The position numbers and the translations under genes were made by a program. Positions 25,584 through 34,520 of a DNA stretch of 64,000 nt are shown here, one piece after another; the stretch's first letter is position 1, and each line of letters opens with the position of its first letter. This DNA comes from an uncultured Armatimonadota bacterium (GTDB lineage: Bacteria > Armatimonadota > Fimbriimonadia > Fimbriimonadales > Fimbriimonadaceae). Below the pieces are notes generated by a model. It did no database searches and was not told the origin of the DNA. It worked only from the letters and a program-made list of their open reading frames with translations. The DNA is taken from contig CAIVDU010000096.1 of assembly GCA_903904815.1 (NCBI GenBank), forward strand, positions 1 through 64,000, read 5' to 3'.

Positions 25584-28187
25584 TTATTGTACGAATAAAC
25601 GGCGGCGGCGAAGAAACAGCGCAGTCGCACCGATTCCGGCAGCCCAGAGCGAGGATGGCTCGGGCACCGCAGCTGCTTTCCCAATTTCAAATGTGCCTGT
25701 GTTCGGATCGTAGCCATTAAACTGAAGCCCCCCGGTCGGCTCAAAAGTGACACCGGGGCCGATAATGAGATGGGAAAAGCCCGTGAAGAAGGAATAGGTT
25801 TCTGTGGAAAACGGGATGAACCCATTGTAGGGCGTAAATCGAATCGTCCCACCTGTGATCGTGATGTTTCCGGTCACGTCCAGTTGATCATAGTAACCAC
25901 TCGAAGCGATCCCTCCGATCTCAAGGTTTAGGACGCCCCCAGTCTGAAGGTAGTCTCCCTGTACATGAAGCGTGCCTGGAGAGTTGCCGGGGTCGATTTC
26001 GCCCCCGTTGTTAACGACCTGCGTAGCCAGGATGGTGCCAGTTCCCGTCAGATAGCCACCCGGCCCCACCGCGACATCGCCTGGCGCTCCACCAGCCGCA
26101 GTACCGATGTTCACAGTGGAATCAGATGCAACGATGAGTTCGCTGGATTGGTACAGCTTCAATACGTTGAACCCATTTGGATCCTGGTCCACGTTGACCG
26201 TGGCGCCATCTCGAACCGCGATCGTTCCGCCGCCACCAGCAGTGTCGGTGTGCCAGTCGTAAGTCTGTTGACCGCCACCGACGACCGAGCTAAAGGTGTA
26301 AACGCTGCTAATACCACGAAGAGTAGCATCACTGTAATCGGATATCGGCCCAGTTCCGACATTCAGCCTGCCGGTGAGAGTGGCTCCGTTCTGAGTCTCC
26401 AGACTTGAGTTTGTCAGATTGAGTACTCCATTGATGGCGCCTCCGTTGTTGACATTGACCGTACCTGAGGCGACCGCAACCACTCCGCTCCCCGAATTAA
26501 TGCTGCCTCCACCGGAGATAGTGATCGAGCCTTGGTTGTTGTAAACGCTCAGATTGATGGCGCCGCCACTGTCGACCCGCACGTTCCCGAATGAGTACAA
26601 CTTATCTGACGGGTCCATTCCACCAAGGAAGGAGTTTGACCCGACATACAGGTTTAACGTGCCCGGCTGGTCCATCTCCACCGAGCCGTAAGAAATACTG
26701 TTGTTGAGCAGTTCAATGGTGACGGGCTGGTTGGTCGCAGTCACGTTGATTGGTGCGTAGGCACGGGAGTCATGGTCGAGAATCAGCCAGGCGCCTGATG
26801 TGCTTGCGCCGTTGTCGGTCAGATTGATGGTCCCGGCGATGAATGAGTCGTCGACCAACAGTTCCCCACCGATGTTCACCTTTCCGGAGATTCCACTTGA
26901 GTTGACCTCTTGAACGATTCCATCCCAGGTCAGGTCGCCGTTGATATGGGCGAGGCTTTCCATGGAAAGCACGGCACTGCTGGGTGTGCTGGAGCCAAGA
27001 TCCAGAGTGACATTTCCCGAAATAGTAGCCGAATTCAGGTGGATAAGGGGCTGTGGCCAAGCGGGAGGAGTTGAGCCGGCCAGGACGTCCACGTTGCCAT
27101 TTATGTTGCCATAGTACGACTCTAGAGTTGAGTTGTCGGCAAGCGAGATGTTCCCGTTCACGGTAGCATCGGAAGTGACGCCCAACCTGGACCCGTTCGA
27201 TATGGTCAGATTTCCGTTGATTACGGCACCCGGGCCGTAGACCTGGACATAGGAATCTGAAATGGTCGCTTGAGTGTCGATGTTCCACGCGCTAGTGGAA
27301 TAGACGTAAACATCGGTATGCGTCACATCGGCCGAGGCGCTATGTAAGAGCGAGCTTGATTCGAGGTCGAGCCGTCGGAACTGGTTGTAAGGGTCTCCCG
27401 CATAGGTTCCTCCGCCGATGCTGAAGTTCCCGGTAAATTCGGCATCGGAGTGATCCAACAGAGACACATTCGAAAGGTTCGGAGTTGCGTCAGCCGAGAG
27501 TTGACTGGATTGCAGAGTCAGGTTCACAGTCGGCGCGACGAGGCCAGATGAGGTGATCGTTCCGGCGGTTAACGACGCTCCATCGAAGAGTCCAAGGTTG
27601 TTCGTGCCCGCCCCCCGAAAGCTAAGCGTATTCGTGGTCCAGTTCGGCGTGATTCCGGGGTTCAAAGCGAGAGTCAGCGTATTGGTAAATCCAGCGTTGG
27701 CATTCAGTTCGGTATTGTCCGTCATCACCGTCGCTAGACGAAATGTCGTCGTCACGTTCGTAAACAGCGCGGCCTGCGAGTAGTCGCCGATCGTAAGGGT
27801 TCCTGGCTGCGGCCGCGAGGAGTGTGTCGAATTGAGAAAGTCGAACACCCAATTTGCATCCGGATAGGGGTCTCCGTTTGGGTTGAGGAATCCCCAGACT
27901 TGCATTCGGTCTATGTTTGGAATGCCGAACAGGGGGGGGCCACTCACGTCAACGGTCTGTCCCGGTCCGTAAAAATTGTAGAGATTCTGCGTCTGCCAGT
28001 TGACGTCGTTCACCCGGACGTAGTTACCGCCAGAGAAGAACCACGCGTCGTTTAGTCCCTGCCTCCAGTCAAACCGTTCCGCCCCTGAGAGCTGAGTTGT
28101 TCCTAGGACAAGACACAGCGCCCCGAGACGCATCGCCCCTTGGCTCTGCCGATGGAGTTTGGATATGGCTTTCCGTTTGAATTGCAT
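25584..28187 (-). CDS. PEP-CTERM surface protein with beta-helix repeats
   Basis: 867-aa exported protein. ATG 28187 is preceded by an AAAGGAAG ribosome-binding site, which also rules out the in-frame GTG 28205. A signal peptide follows (GALCLVLGTTQLSGA). The central 600 residues are imperfect repeats of INGNLTIS / VNGNISLAD / ISGNVTLDL type, about 20-24 residues long, as in parallel beta-helix autotransporter passengers. A TxGTGTI... DPGNSPGTL motif (pseudo autotransporter-associated repeat) is near residue 740. The C-terminus is VPEPSSLW, a hydrophobic stretch and LRRRR, the PEP-CTERM sorting signal read by exosortase. No exosortase is in the window. Confidence 0.9.
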   Translation of the reverse strand: MQFKRKAISKLHRQSQGAMRLGALCLVLGTTQLSGAERFDWRQGLNDAWFFSGGNYVRVNDVNWQTQNLYNFYGPGQTVDVSGPPLFGIPNIDRMQVWGFLNPNGDPYPDANWVFDFLNSTHSSRPQPGTLTIGDYSQAALFTNVTTTFRLATVMTDNTELNANAGFTNTLTLALNPGITPNWTTNTLSFRGAGTNNLGLFDGASLTAGTITSSGLVAPTVNLTLQSSQLSADATPNLSNVSLLDHSDAEFTGNFSIGGGTYAGDPYNQFRRLDLESSSLLHSASADVTHTDVYVYSTSAWNIDTQATISDSYVQVYGPGAVINGNLTISNGSRLGVTSDATVNGNISLADNSTLESYYGNINGNVDVLAGSTPPAWPQPLIHLNSATISGNVTLDLGSSTPSSAVLSMESLAHINGDLTWDGIVQEVNSSGISGKVNIGGELLVDDSFIAGTINLTDNGASTSGAWLILDHDSRAYAPINVTATNQPVTIELLNNSISYGSVEMDQPGTLNLYVGSNSFLGGMDPSDKLYSFGNVRVDSGGAINLSVYNNQGSITISGGGSINSGSGVVAVASGTVNVNNGGAINGVLNLTNSSLETQNGATLTGRLNVGTGPISDYSDATLRGISSVYTFSSVVGGGQQTYDWHTDTAGGGGTIAVRDGATVNVDQDPNGFNVLKLYQSSELIVASDSTVNIGTAAGGAPGDVAVGPGGYLTGTGTILATQVVNNGGEIDPGNSPGTLHVQGDYLQTGGVLNLEIGGIASSGYYDQLDVTGNITITGGTIRFTPYNGFIPFSTETYSFFTGFSHLIIGPGVTFEPTGGLQFNGYDPNTGTFEIGKAAAVPEPSSLWAAGIGATALFLRRRRLFVQ

Positions 28188-28205
28188 GATCTTGCTTCCT
28201 TTCAC

Positions 28206-28376
28206 TTGAACAGGCGTCTTCAGAGGACGCCAGCAACCATGCTATCCATCAATAGTAAACGAATCGTAATTGCTATTCATTTGTCGCAAGTGAATGCGAA
28301 TTGCGCGAATTGAGATGGGACGTCTCGCGCGATAGGATTGAGCGTTTAGGTGTTTTTGCCGTATCCTGAAGGTGAC
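28206..28376. promoter_or_regulatory. A-T-rich divergent region with an inverted repeat
   Basis: Separates the PEP-CTERM gene (minus) from the STN-domain gene (plus). An inverted repeat at 28276-28296 has arms ATTCATTTG and CAAGTGAAT with one mismatch and a 3-nt centre; GCGAATT is repeated directly at 28297-28312. Both could be regulator sites. The span is clearly lower in GC than its surroundings. Confidence 0.5.
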
Positions 28377-29120
28377 ATGGTGAGAGTTTGTGCCACTGGA
28401 ATGATTCTCTGTTGTTCGTTTGGAGCACAGGCGTCTCTACAACAGTCATCACTCGATAGATCCCTGCAAAAAAGCGTGACGGTCCACTTCCGAGAGATCA
28501 ATGTAGCCGGGATGATGGACTTTCTCGCGATGCACGGCATTAATGTCGCAGCCCGAACCAGCGATATTAATCTGCGTGAGCAGATTGCGCTGAACGTGAC
28601 CGGCGAGACGATGCAAGACGTCATGCAGGCGATTGCGGGTGCTTTGGGCGCCCATTGGACACGATCGGGACACATCTTCATCCTTGCTCGAACCGCGCCC
28701 GTTCCCTCTGCCTTAACTCTCGCAGGTCCGTTCCGGCGTCATTTTGCAAGCTCAACCGAGCCGAACGAACCAGATTCCGTTTTCGAGCCAGAAGGCGACG
28801 TCCCTACCGCCGTCGTAAGCGATGTAGAAGAACCTTCGGTGAGCCCGAGGGCCATCAGCTCAACAAAGCACTCCTCATTGCTAAGACTTACACCTTCGGG
28901 TGAATGGGCGGTCGCCGAACAGTGGACAAGCGCCTCCAAGGTCATCGCCCACTCGCTCAAACCGAAGCTCTCTATCCGCCAGCGCAAGCTCCTCGCAGCC
29001 AATGGCTCGCTCTCCGTATCTGACCTTACAGCCTCCCAGGTGGACAGCCTAGGCGACGTCTGGCCGGACGGAAACTATCACGTCGTCTCAAACGGCAAGA
29101 CCGTCATCATCCGTCGATAG
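28377..29120 (+). CDS. Secreted STN (secretin/TonB short N-terminal) domain protein
   Basis: 247 aa. ATG 28377 has a GAAGGTGAC ribosome-binding site; a signal peptide follows (CATGMILCCSFGAQA). Residues about 28-100 form an STN-type domain (VTVHFREINVAGMMDFLAM, then IALNVTGETMQDVMQAIAG and the closing GHIFILAR), as found before secretin or TonB-receptor domains. Here no barrel follows; the rest is a linker of about 60 residues plus a small C-terminal region. It may be a stand-alone periplasmic adaptor. The function is not known to me. Confidence 0.65.
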   Translation: MVRVCATGMILCCSFGAQASLQQSSLDRSLQKSVTVHFREINVAGMMDFLAMHGINVAARTSDINLREQIALNVTGETMQDVMQAIAGALGAHWTRSGHIFILARTAPVPSALTLAGPFRRHFASSTEPNEPDSVFEPEGDVPTAVVSDVEEPSVSPRAISSTKHSSLLRLTPSGEWAVAEQWTSASKVIAHSLKPKLSIRQRKLLAANGSLSVSDLTASQVDSLGDVWPDGNYHVVSNGKTVIIRR

Positions 29121-29167
29121 CTGGGCGATCGCGGTATCCGTGGCACATTTGGGCGACACTTTACGAC

Positions 29168-30550
29168 GTGAATAACCGGGCCCGGGGACGGTACCCTATT
29201 GTCTTGAGTGTCACTGCCGACCGAAAAACGACCCTCGGATCCAGTTCTTCGGCTCTCGATACTCGGACAATTCTCAAGTTCTATCTTCCGCTAGCCGCAT
29301 CCTGGGTATTAATGGGAATGGATGGCCCGGTGAACGTGGGCGTCATCCAGCGACTCCCCCACCCTGAACTTGGAGCGGCGTCCTTCGCCGTGCTCCTCTC
29401 ACTGTCCATCTGGATCGAGAGCCCAATCATCGACCTCCTGGCCACCGCAACCACGTTGGCATCCTCGCGAGATCGATATCTTCTACTGAGGCGCTTCGTC
29501 GGATCCCTGATCCTCTGGGTCACCGCCGCGCATGCGATGGTGAGTGCCACTCCGCTGTACTGGACGGTTACCGAGCGGGTGATGGGGTTGCCACACGAAC
29601 TGGCCGTAAGTGTTCGGCCGGCGCTGATTATCCTCATTCCGTGGAGCGGGCTCATCGGCTGGAGACGGACCCACCAGGGGGTCATGATCCGCAACGGCCT
29701 CACCAAAGCGATCGGCTTTGGCACCGGACTGCGGGGAATTGCCCTGGTTGTCGTGGCATTCGGAATGTTGGAATTGGAACCACAGATTTCAAGCCCGATC
29801 ATCGCCTCGCTATCACTGATCGCTTCCGTCGCTGTGGAAGCCGTCTTTATCCATTTCGTCAGCCAATCCGCGATCCGGTCACTGCCGCTGAAGAGTTCAG
29901 AGGAGCCTTTGACCACCCGCCGCCTGATCGCGTTTCACTTCCCCTTAACGGCGACGACGATGATCAACCTACTCGTCGGCCCGCTGGTGGCGGCCGGACT
30001 TGCGAGGACTCACGATCCCATTCGCGCGCTAGCCGCCTACCAGGTCGCTTCGGCCTTCTTCTTCCTCTTCCGAATGATCACGTTCTGCATCCCCGAGGTC
30101 GTCATCACGCTCGGAAAGGACGCGCAAAGCATTCAGGCGCTTAAGCGATTCTCGCTCAATATCGGGGCACTCGGATCGGGAGCGATGGTCCTAATGGCAG
30201 TGTCTGGCCTCGATCGCTTTCTCTTCGGAACCGTGCTCCACGCGCCTCCGAACATCGTGCAACTCGCTCATCTGACGTTCTTCGGCTGCGCAGCGCTGCC
30301 GATCATCGACGCTGCCCAATCGTACGTCCGTGGAGTACTCACCGCTCAGTTCCGAACCACGTCGCGCCTCGTCGCTGTCGGCGCCGCCCTTGCCGGACTA
30401 GGTTTAGCGCTCGTCATGGGGGTTGTGCTTGCTTGGCCTGGGTTTGTGATTGTGGGTTCTGCTATTACGGCCTCACTGGCCTGTGAACTGCTCGTGCTGG
30501 TCGTCGCGGTGAGGCGGCCGATGCCCGCTGGTCTCGCGACGGGAACCTAA
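29168..30550 (+). CDS. MATE/ANK-like multispanning transporter
   Basis: 460 aa with about 12 hydrophobic segments. FYLPLAASWVLMGMDGPV with IESPIIDLLATATTLASSR and, in the second half, FHFPLTATTMINLLVGPLV has the pseudo-repeat of the MOP flippase superfamily. The pattern is close to bacterial relatives of the animal ANKH protein. The start is GTG 29168, with a 34-residue hydrophilic leader before the first helix, so the real start might be internal. Substrate unknown. Confidence 0.7.
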   Translation: MNNRARGRYPIVLSVTADRKTTLGSSSSALDTRTILKFYLPLAASWVLMGMDGPVNVGVIQRLPHPELGAASFAVLLSLSIWIESPIIDLLATATTLASSRDRYLLLRRFVGSLILWVTAAHAMVSATPLYWTVTERVMGLPHELAVSVRPALIILIPWSGLIGWRRTHQGVMIRNGLTKAIGFGTGLRGIALVVVAFGMLELEPQISSPIIASLSLIASVAVEAVFIHFVSQSAIRSLPLKSSEEPLTTRRLIAFHFPLTATTMINLLVGPLVAAGLARTHDPIRALAAYQVASAFFFLFRMITFCIPEVVITLGKDAQSIQALKRFSLNIGALGSGAMVLMAVSGLDRFLFGTVLHAPPNIVQLAHLTFFGCAALPIIDAAQSYVRGVLTAQFRTTSRLVAVGAALAGLGLALVMGVVLAWPGFVIVGSAITASLACELLVLVVAVRRPMPAGLATGT

Positions 30551-30622
30551 TCAGTCGCCCCTAGTCCGACTCCCTTAGAGGGCGCCGTGGGGAGACTCTG
30601 GCGCCGTTCGAAGGGAAAATAA

Positions 30623-31345
30623 ATGTCAACAGTTTTCGCATCTTTCACAGACTTGGAGTCCGCGCAAAAAGCGGTCGGGGCGCTTCTTGACCATGGGGCA
30701 ACGCCTGCAGACGTCAGTCTCGTGGCAAACGAACCCACCGGAACTTGGCGAAGCCATGGCGCGGTAATCAATGCGTCCGAGGCAGAAGTCCAGGCCAAGA
30801 CCGGTATCACGACGACGACGGCTGGGGATGCAGTGATCGGCGCCGCCAAGGGTGGAGTCGTGGGGGTTGGGGTTGGCATACTTGCCGCCCTTGCCTGCCT
30901 TATGATTCCAGGTGTCGGATTGGTGCTTGGCGGTGGAGCACTTGCAACCGCAATCGCGGGGGGAGTGGGCGTTGCAGCAGCCGGAGCGGCCACCGGCGGT
31001 ATTGCCGGATACCTTGATGACCAAGGAATGGGACCTGAGGTCACCACGCGGTACGCGACCGCGTTCGCCCTTGGGAGCACGGTTGTCTCTGTCGAAGTGC
31101 CTACGGGCAATTTGCCACCGGGCTTCGCTGAACAGATGTTGGCGAAATATGGAGCAACCGATGTTGGAACGTATCACTCCACCAAGGTGCTGATGGACGA
31201 TGAAACGCTCATGATTCCGGCTCCCGTGCAATCGGTCACCGTCGATGAGTTAGGCGCCGCCCAGGTTCTCTCGAACGCGGTGGTCGTTGATCCGAGTCCG
31301 GTGCTGAGCGTTGAAGGTGACACGGAAATCGTGAAAATGCTCTAG
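30623..31345 (+). CDS. General-stress-type protein with a glycine zipper region
   Basis: 240 aa. The N-terminal 30 residues (VFASFTDLESAQKAVGALL and GATPADVSLVAN) resemble the YflT/heat-induced stress protein ferredoxin-like domain. Then follow two Gly/Ala-rich hydrophobic stretches (about 70-130) typical of glycine-zipper membrane segments, and a further ferredoxin-like half (TTRYATAFALGSTVVSVEV). It has an AAGGGAAAATAA ribosome-binding site. The annotation of related proteins is only 'general stress protein'; a true role is unknown. Confidence 0.65.
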   Translation: MSTVFASFTDLESAQKAVGALLDHGATPADVSLVANEPTGTWRSHGAVINASEAEVQAKTGITTTTAGDAVIGAAKGGVVGVGVGILAALACLMIPGVGLVLGGGALATAIAGGVGVAAAGAATGGIAGYLDDQGMGPEVTTRYATAFALGSTVVSVEVPTGNLPPGFAEQMLAKYGATDVGTYHSTKVLMDDETLMIPAPVQSVTVDELGAAQVLSNAVVVDPSPVLSVEGDTEIVKML

Positions 31346-31411
31346 AAATAGAGCACGAATGGCGAGGTTTGTCTTCCATATGAAAATCAATGGAAGGCAA
31401 ACCGTTTTGGG

Positions 31412-31437
31412 AACACGGATTTCGAAAAAGGCGTGTT
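31412..31437. promoter_or_regulatory. Inverted repeat in the promoter of the Acb2/Tad1-like gene
   Basis: AACACG (31412-31417) and CGTGTT (31432-31437) are complementary across 14 nt and overlap TATAAC (31437-31442), a candidate -10 box. The GGAGGG ribosome-binding site of the gene at 31465 follows. Confidence 0.4.
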
Positions 31438-31464
31438 ATAACGAGGTCGGAGGGAAACAAATAG

Positions 31465-31815
31465 ATGAACCAAACTACGGAGCGACACCCAAAAACTCGT
31501 GGACTGGGTGAAGTGGTTGAACGCCCCTTCATTCGGATCGTCTACCAGAGCGGATTTCCGCAGGACGTCGGTGTGAACGGTTGCCGAGTCGAAGACGTGA
31601 TCCAAGCCGCATTGGATCGAATCCAGCAGTACCAAAGCGGTTCACTCGCTTGCGAGGAGAACCGTGCGGCGATTCGCTACCTGAACGCAGCACGACAGTC
31701 GCTCGACGATCGCATCCATCGGCGACAGGAGCAAGGTGTGTTGAACACTCTCATCAAGCACGAGACGGTGCGAACCGAAGATGAGGATCACGACTTCTCG
31801 GCCACGGGCGCCTAG
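31465..31815 (+). CDS. Small protein with an Acb2/Tad1-like helical hairpin domain
   Basis: 116 aa. Residues about 33-95 follow the pattern of the Acb2/Tad1 family: VGVNGCRVEDVIQAALDRI, then YQSGSLACEENRAAIRYL and a final LDDRIHRRQEQGVLNTL. In the phage family this domain binds and sequesters cyclic nucleotide messengers made by CBASS or Thoeris defence systems. The call is from pattern memory, not a search. No phage genes surround it; it lies between a stress-type protein and gyrA. It may be a captured sponge or a chromosomal regulator of cyclic-nucleotide signalling. The first 25 and last 18 residues are unassigned. Confidence 0.6.
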   Translation: MNQTTERHPKTRGLGEVVERPFIRIVYQSGFPQDVGVNGCRVEDVIQAALDRIQQYQSGSLACEENRAAIRYLNAARQSLDDRIHRRQEQGVLNTLIKHETVRTEDEDHDFSATGA

Positions 31816-31826
31816 TTGCGCGATGT

Positions 31827-31883
31827 TGCCCTAAGGTGCGTATAGGGACAGGGTCCAGAGGGACCCAGCGTTCCTTAAGGGCA
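31827..31883. other. Nested hairpin upstream of gyrA
   Basis: Outer arms TGCCCTAAGG (31827-31836) and CCTTAAGGGCA (31873-31883) pair with one bulged base; an inner stem GGGTCC / GGACCC (31851-31856 and 31861-31866) closes a 4-nt loop. A possible -10 TATAAC (31893-31898) follows, so it lies upstream of the gyrA promoter rather than in its mRNA. No U-tract. Confidence 0.5.
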
Positions 31884-31969
31884 TACAGGCCTTATAACGG
31901 GTAAACTTCGGTCCAACTTGCCGGTTCTGCAGCACCGAAATGTGCTGCCCGGCCGTCTGGAAAATACCC

Positions 31970-34462
31970 GTGGCAGAAAATCCAAACTTTACCGTCGTAA
32001 ATGTCGACGAGGAGCTCGGGCGCTCTTATGTGAATTACGCGATGTCCGTAATCATCGCGCGCGCCCTCCCCGATGTTCGTGACGGCCTTAAGCCCGTCCA
32101 ACGCCGCATCCTGTATGCGATGCGGATGCTGAACAACACCGCGGATAGCGGCCACATCAAGTGCGCCAAGGTTACCGGCCAAACCTCGGGTGACTACCAC
32201 CCACACGGAGACCAGGTTATCTACCCGACTCTCGTGCGAATGGCCCAGTCCTGGAGTCTGCGTTATCCGCTGATCGATGGCCAGGGCAACTTTGGTTCTA
32301 TTGACGGAGACAGCCCAGCCGCCCAGCGATATACAGAGTGCCGCCTCATGCCTCTGGCCATGGAACTCATGGAGGACTTGGACCGAGAGACGGTCGACTG
32401 GGTCGATAACTACTCCACCACGCTTCTAGAGCCGACGGTTTTACCTGGCAAGTTCCCGAACCTGATCTGCAACGGCAGTCAAGGGATCGCGGTCGGAATG
32501 GCGACCAACCTGCCGCCGCACAACTTGACGGAAGTTTGCAACGCGATCATTCTTCGGTTGGATCGACCGGATTCGACCCTTGATGAGGTGATGGAGCTGC
32601 TCCCGGGCCCTGACTTCCCCACTTATGGAATGATCATGGGCACCAAGGGAATTCGAAGCGCCTATGAATCGGGCCGAGGCTCGATCATCATGCAGGCCAA
32701 GACGATGATCGAACCCGGTGACTCCGGAAAATCGGTCATCGTAGTTACCGAAATTCCCTACCAGGTCACCAAAGAGAACCTTGTCAAGGCGATTGCCGCC
32801 CTCGCGAAGGAGCGAAGATTCGACGGCATCCTCAACGTCCAGGACTACTCGGACAAACGGGGAATGCGAATCGAGATCGAGATTCGCCGAGACGTCAACC
32901 CCAACAAGGCCCTGAACTACCTTCTCAAGCACACGAACTTGAGAACGACGTTCGGCGCCATCATGCTGGGCCTCGTCGACCTTGCTCCCCGAACCTGCGC
33001 ACTCCTCGTCATCCTCGACGAGTACCTCCGGCACCGACGGAACGTGATCGAGCGACGAACCCGGTACGAGCTTTACCAGGCACTCCAAGATCTCCACCTC
33101 AATGAAGGCTATCAGATTGCCAGGGCCAACCTCGACGCGATCATCGCGCTGATCCGAGCAAGTGAGGACCCGGCCAACGCCCGAGTTGGACTGGTTCGAA
33201 ACTTCTCGATGACCGTCCTGCAGGCCAATGCGGTGCTGAACATGCCGCTCCGCCAGCTCACCCGACTGCAACAGCTTGACCTGGAAACCAAGTTCAAGGA
33301 TGCCGCCCTGAAGGTTCAGAACCTGATGGACATCTTGAACGACACCGTGCGACTCAACAAGGTCATGCGGGACGAGCTGATCTACCTGCGAGACAAGTTT
33401 GGCGACGAGCGACGAACCAAGATCGTGGCTCGAGAAGCCGGCGACTTTTCGGTCGAGGATCTGATACCCGAAGAAGAAGCGGTGATCTCCATCTCGCGTG
33501 ACGGCTACATCAAGCGCGTCAACATCGAGGCTTACCGACAGCAGAAGCGCGGCGGAAAGGGCGTCAACAACACCCTGAAGGGCGACGATGAACCGGCGCA
33601 CCTGTTCCAGGTGAACACCCACCACACGATCCTGTTCTTCACGGACCGTGGGCGTGTGTACAAGCTCAAAGCTTACGAAATTCCGGAGAGTGGCCGCTAT
33701 GCCAAGGGCATGCCGGTTATCAACTACATCAACATTGTGGGCGGCGAGCGCGTCACCGCGACGGTGAGTGTGAAGGATCTCAACACGGACGGATTCCTCA
33801 CGATGATCACTCGGGGAACCGGCGAGAAGAGACACGCAGAGATCAAGCGAACGCCGCTTAAGGAGTTCGTGAACCTGCGAAACAACGGCCTCATCGCTTT
33901 CGACATCGAAGAAGGCGACGAACTCGGTTGGGCGCTACGAACGCGTGGCACCGATGACCTCATCCTCGTCACGCACGAGGGTCAGAGCATTCGGTTCAAC
34001 GAGACCGAGGCAACTTCGAGATCGCGAGCCGCTGGTGGAGTCAGAGCAATCTCCTTCAAGGAAGACAATCGAGCAGACCATCTGGTTGCGGCAGCCGTCG
34101 TGGACGAAAGCTACACCGTCCTGGTGGTCAGCGAGAACGGTTTCGGCAAGCGCACTCCGATCTCTGACTATCGTGTGCAGGGACGCGGTGGTAGCGGCAT
34201 CCTTACCATGAACTGCACGGAAAAGACCGGCAAGATCATGGGGGCCGAGATGGTCGAGGAAGATGACCGCCTCTTGGTCATGACCACGAAGGGTAAGGGA
34301 ATCCGACTCAAGGTGAAGGAAATCCGAACCACTGGACGCGTCGCTCAGGGCGTGAAACTCATCGATCTCGCGGGTGGTGACAGCGTGCGATCCATCGCGA
34401 GGATCGTCAAGGGCACCGACGACGGAGAGCTAGAAGTGTCCGAAGAAGATACCGAAGAGTAA
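31970..34462 (+). CDS. gyrA: DNA gyrase subunit A
   Basis: Breakage-reunion subunit of DNA gyrase. ELGRSYVNYAMSVIIARALP opens the domain; the catalytic Tyr is Tyr121 in AAQRYTE; the GyrA-box is QKRGGKG, confirming gyrase over topoisomerase IV. The C-terminal beta-pinwheel repeats run to residue 815, then an acidic tail. GTG 31970 (AENPNFTVV) is preferred over ATG 31940, which adds a non-homologous leader. Unusually, the quinolone-pocket positions equal to E. coli Ser83 and Asp87 are Gln82 and Pro86 (GDQVIYP). gyrB is not in the window. A strong terminator follows. Confidence 0.96.
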   Translation: MAENPNFTVVNVDEELGRSYVNYAMSVIIARALPDVRDGLKPVQRRILYAMRMLNNTADSGHIKCAKVTGQTSGDYHPHGDQVIYPTLVRMAQSWSLRYPLIDGQGNFGSIDGDSPAAQRYTECRLMPLAMELMEDLDRETVDWVDNYSTTLLEPTVLPGKFPNLICNGSQGIAVGMATNLPPHNLTEVCNAIILRLDRPDSTLDEVMELLPGPDFPTYGMIMGTKGIRSAYESGRGSIIMQAKTMIEPGDSGKSVIVVTEIPYQVTKENLVKAIAALAKERRFDGILNVQDYSDKRGMRIEIEIRRDVNPNKALNYLLKHTNLRTTFGAIMLGLVDLAPRTCALLVILDEYLRHRRNVIERRTRYELYQALQDLHLNEGYQIARANLDAIIALIRASEDPANARVGLVRNFSMTVLQANAVLNMPLRQLTRLQQLDLETKFKDAALKVQNLMDILNDTVRLNKVMRDELIYLRDKFGDERRTKIVAREAGDFSVEDLIPEEEAVISISRDGYIKRVNIEAYRQQKRGGKGVNNTLKGDDEPAHLFQVNTHHTILFFTDRGRVYKLKAYEIPESGRYAKGMPVINYINIVGGERVTATVSVKDLNTDGFLTMITRGTGEKRHAEIKRTPLKEFVNLRNNGLIAFDIEEGDELGWALRTRGTDDLILVTHEGQSIRFNETEATSRSRAAGGVRAISFKEDNRADHLVAAAVVDESYTVLVVSENGFGKRTPISDYRVQGRGGSGILTMNCTEKTGKIMGAEMVEEDDRLLVMTTKGKGIRLKVKEIRTTGRVAQGVKLIDLAGGDSVRSIARIVKGTDDGELEVSEEDTEE

Positions 34463-34484
34463 CGATTACTCCGTCGTGATTGAT

Positions 34485-34520
34485 AAAGGCCCGCACTTTT
34501 TGAGTGCGGGCCTTTTCTTT
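34485..34520 (+). terminator. Intrinsic terminator of gyrA
   Basis: AAAGGCCCGCACT at 34485-34497 pairs perfectly with AGTGCGGGCCTTT at 34503-34515 around a 5-nt loop. TTTTCTTT follows. Confidence 0.92.

Noticed and set aside
25584-28187. Classical autotransporter
   Set aside because: The passenger-like repeats are there, but the C-terminus is a PEP-CTERM signal rather than a beta-barrel.
32441-33835. 464-codon minus-strand frame
   Set aside because: Antisense of gyrA; a by-product of the GC-rich codon pattern.
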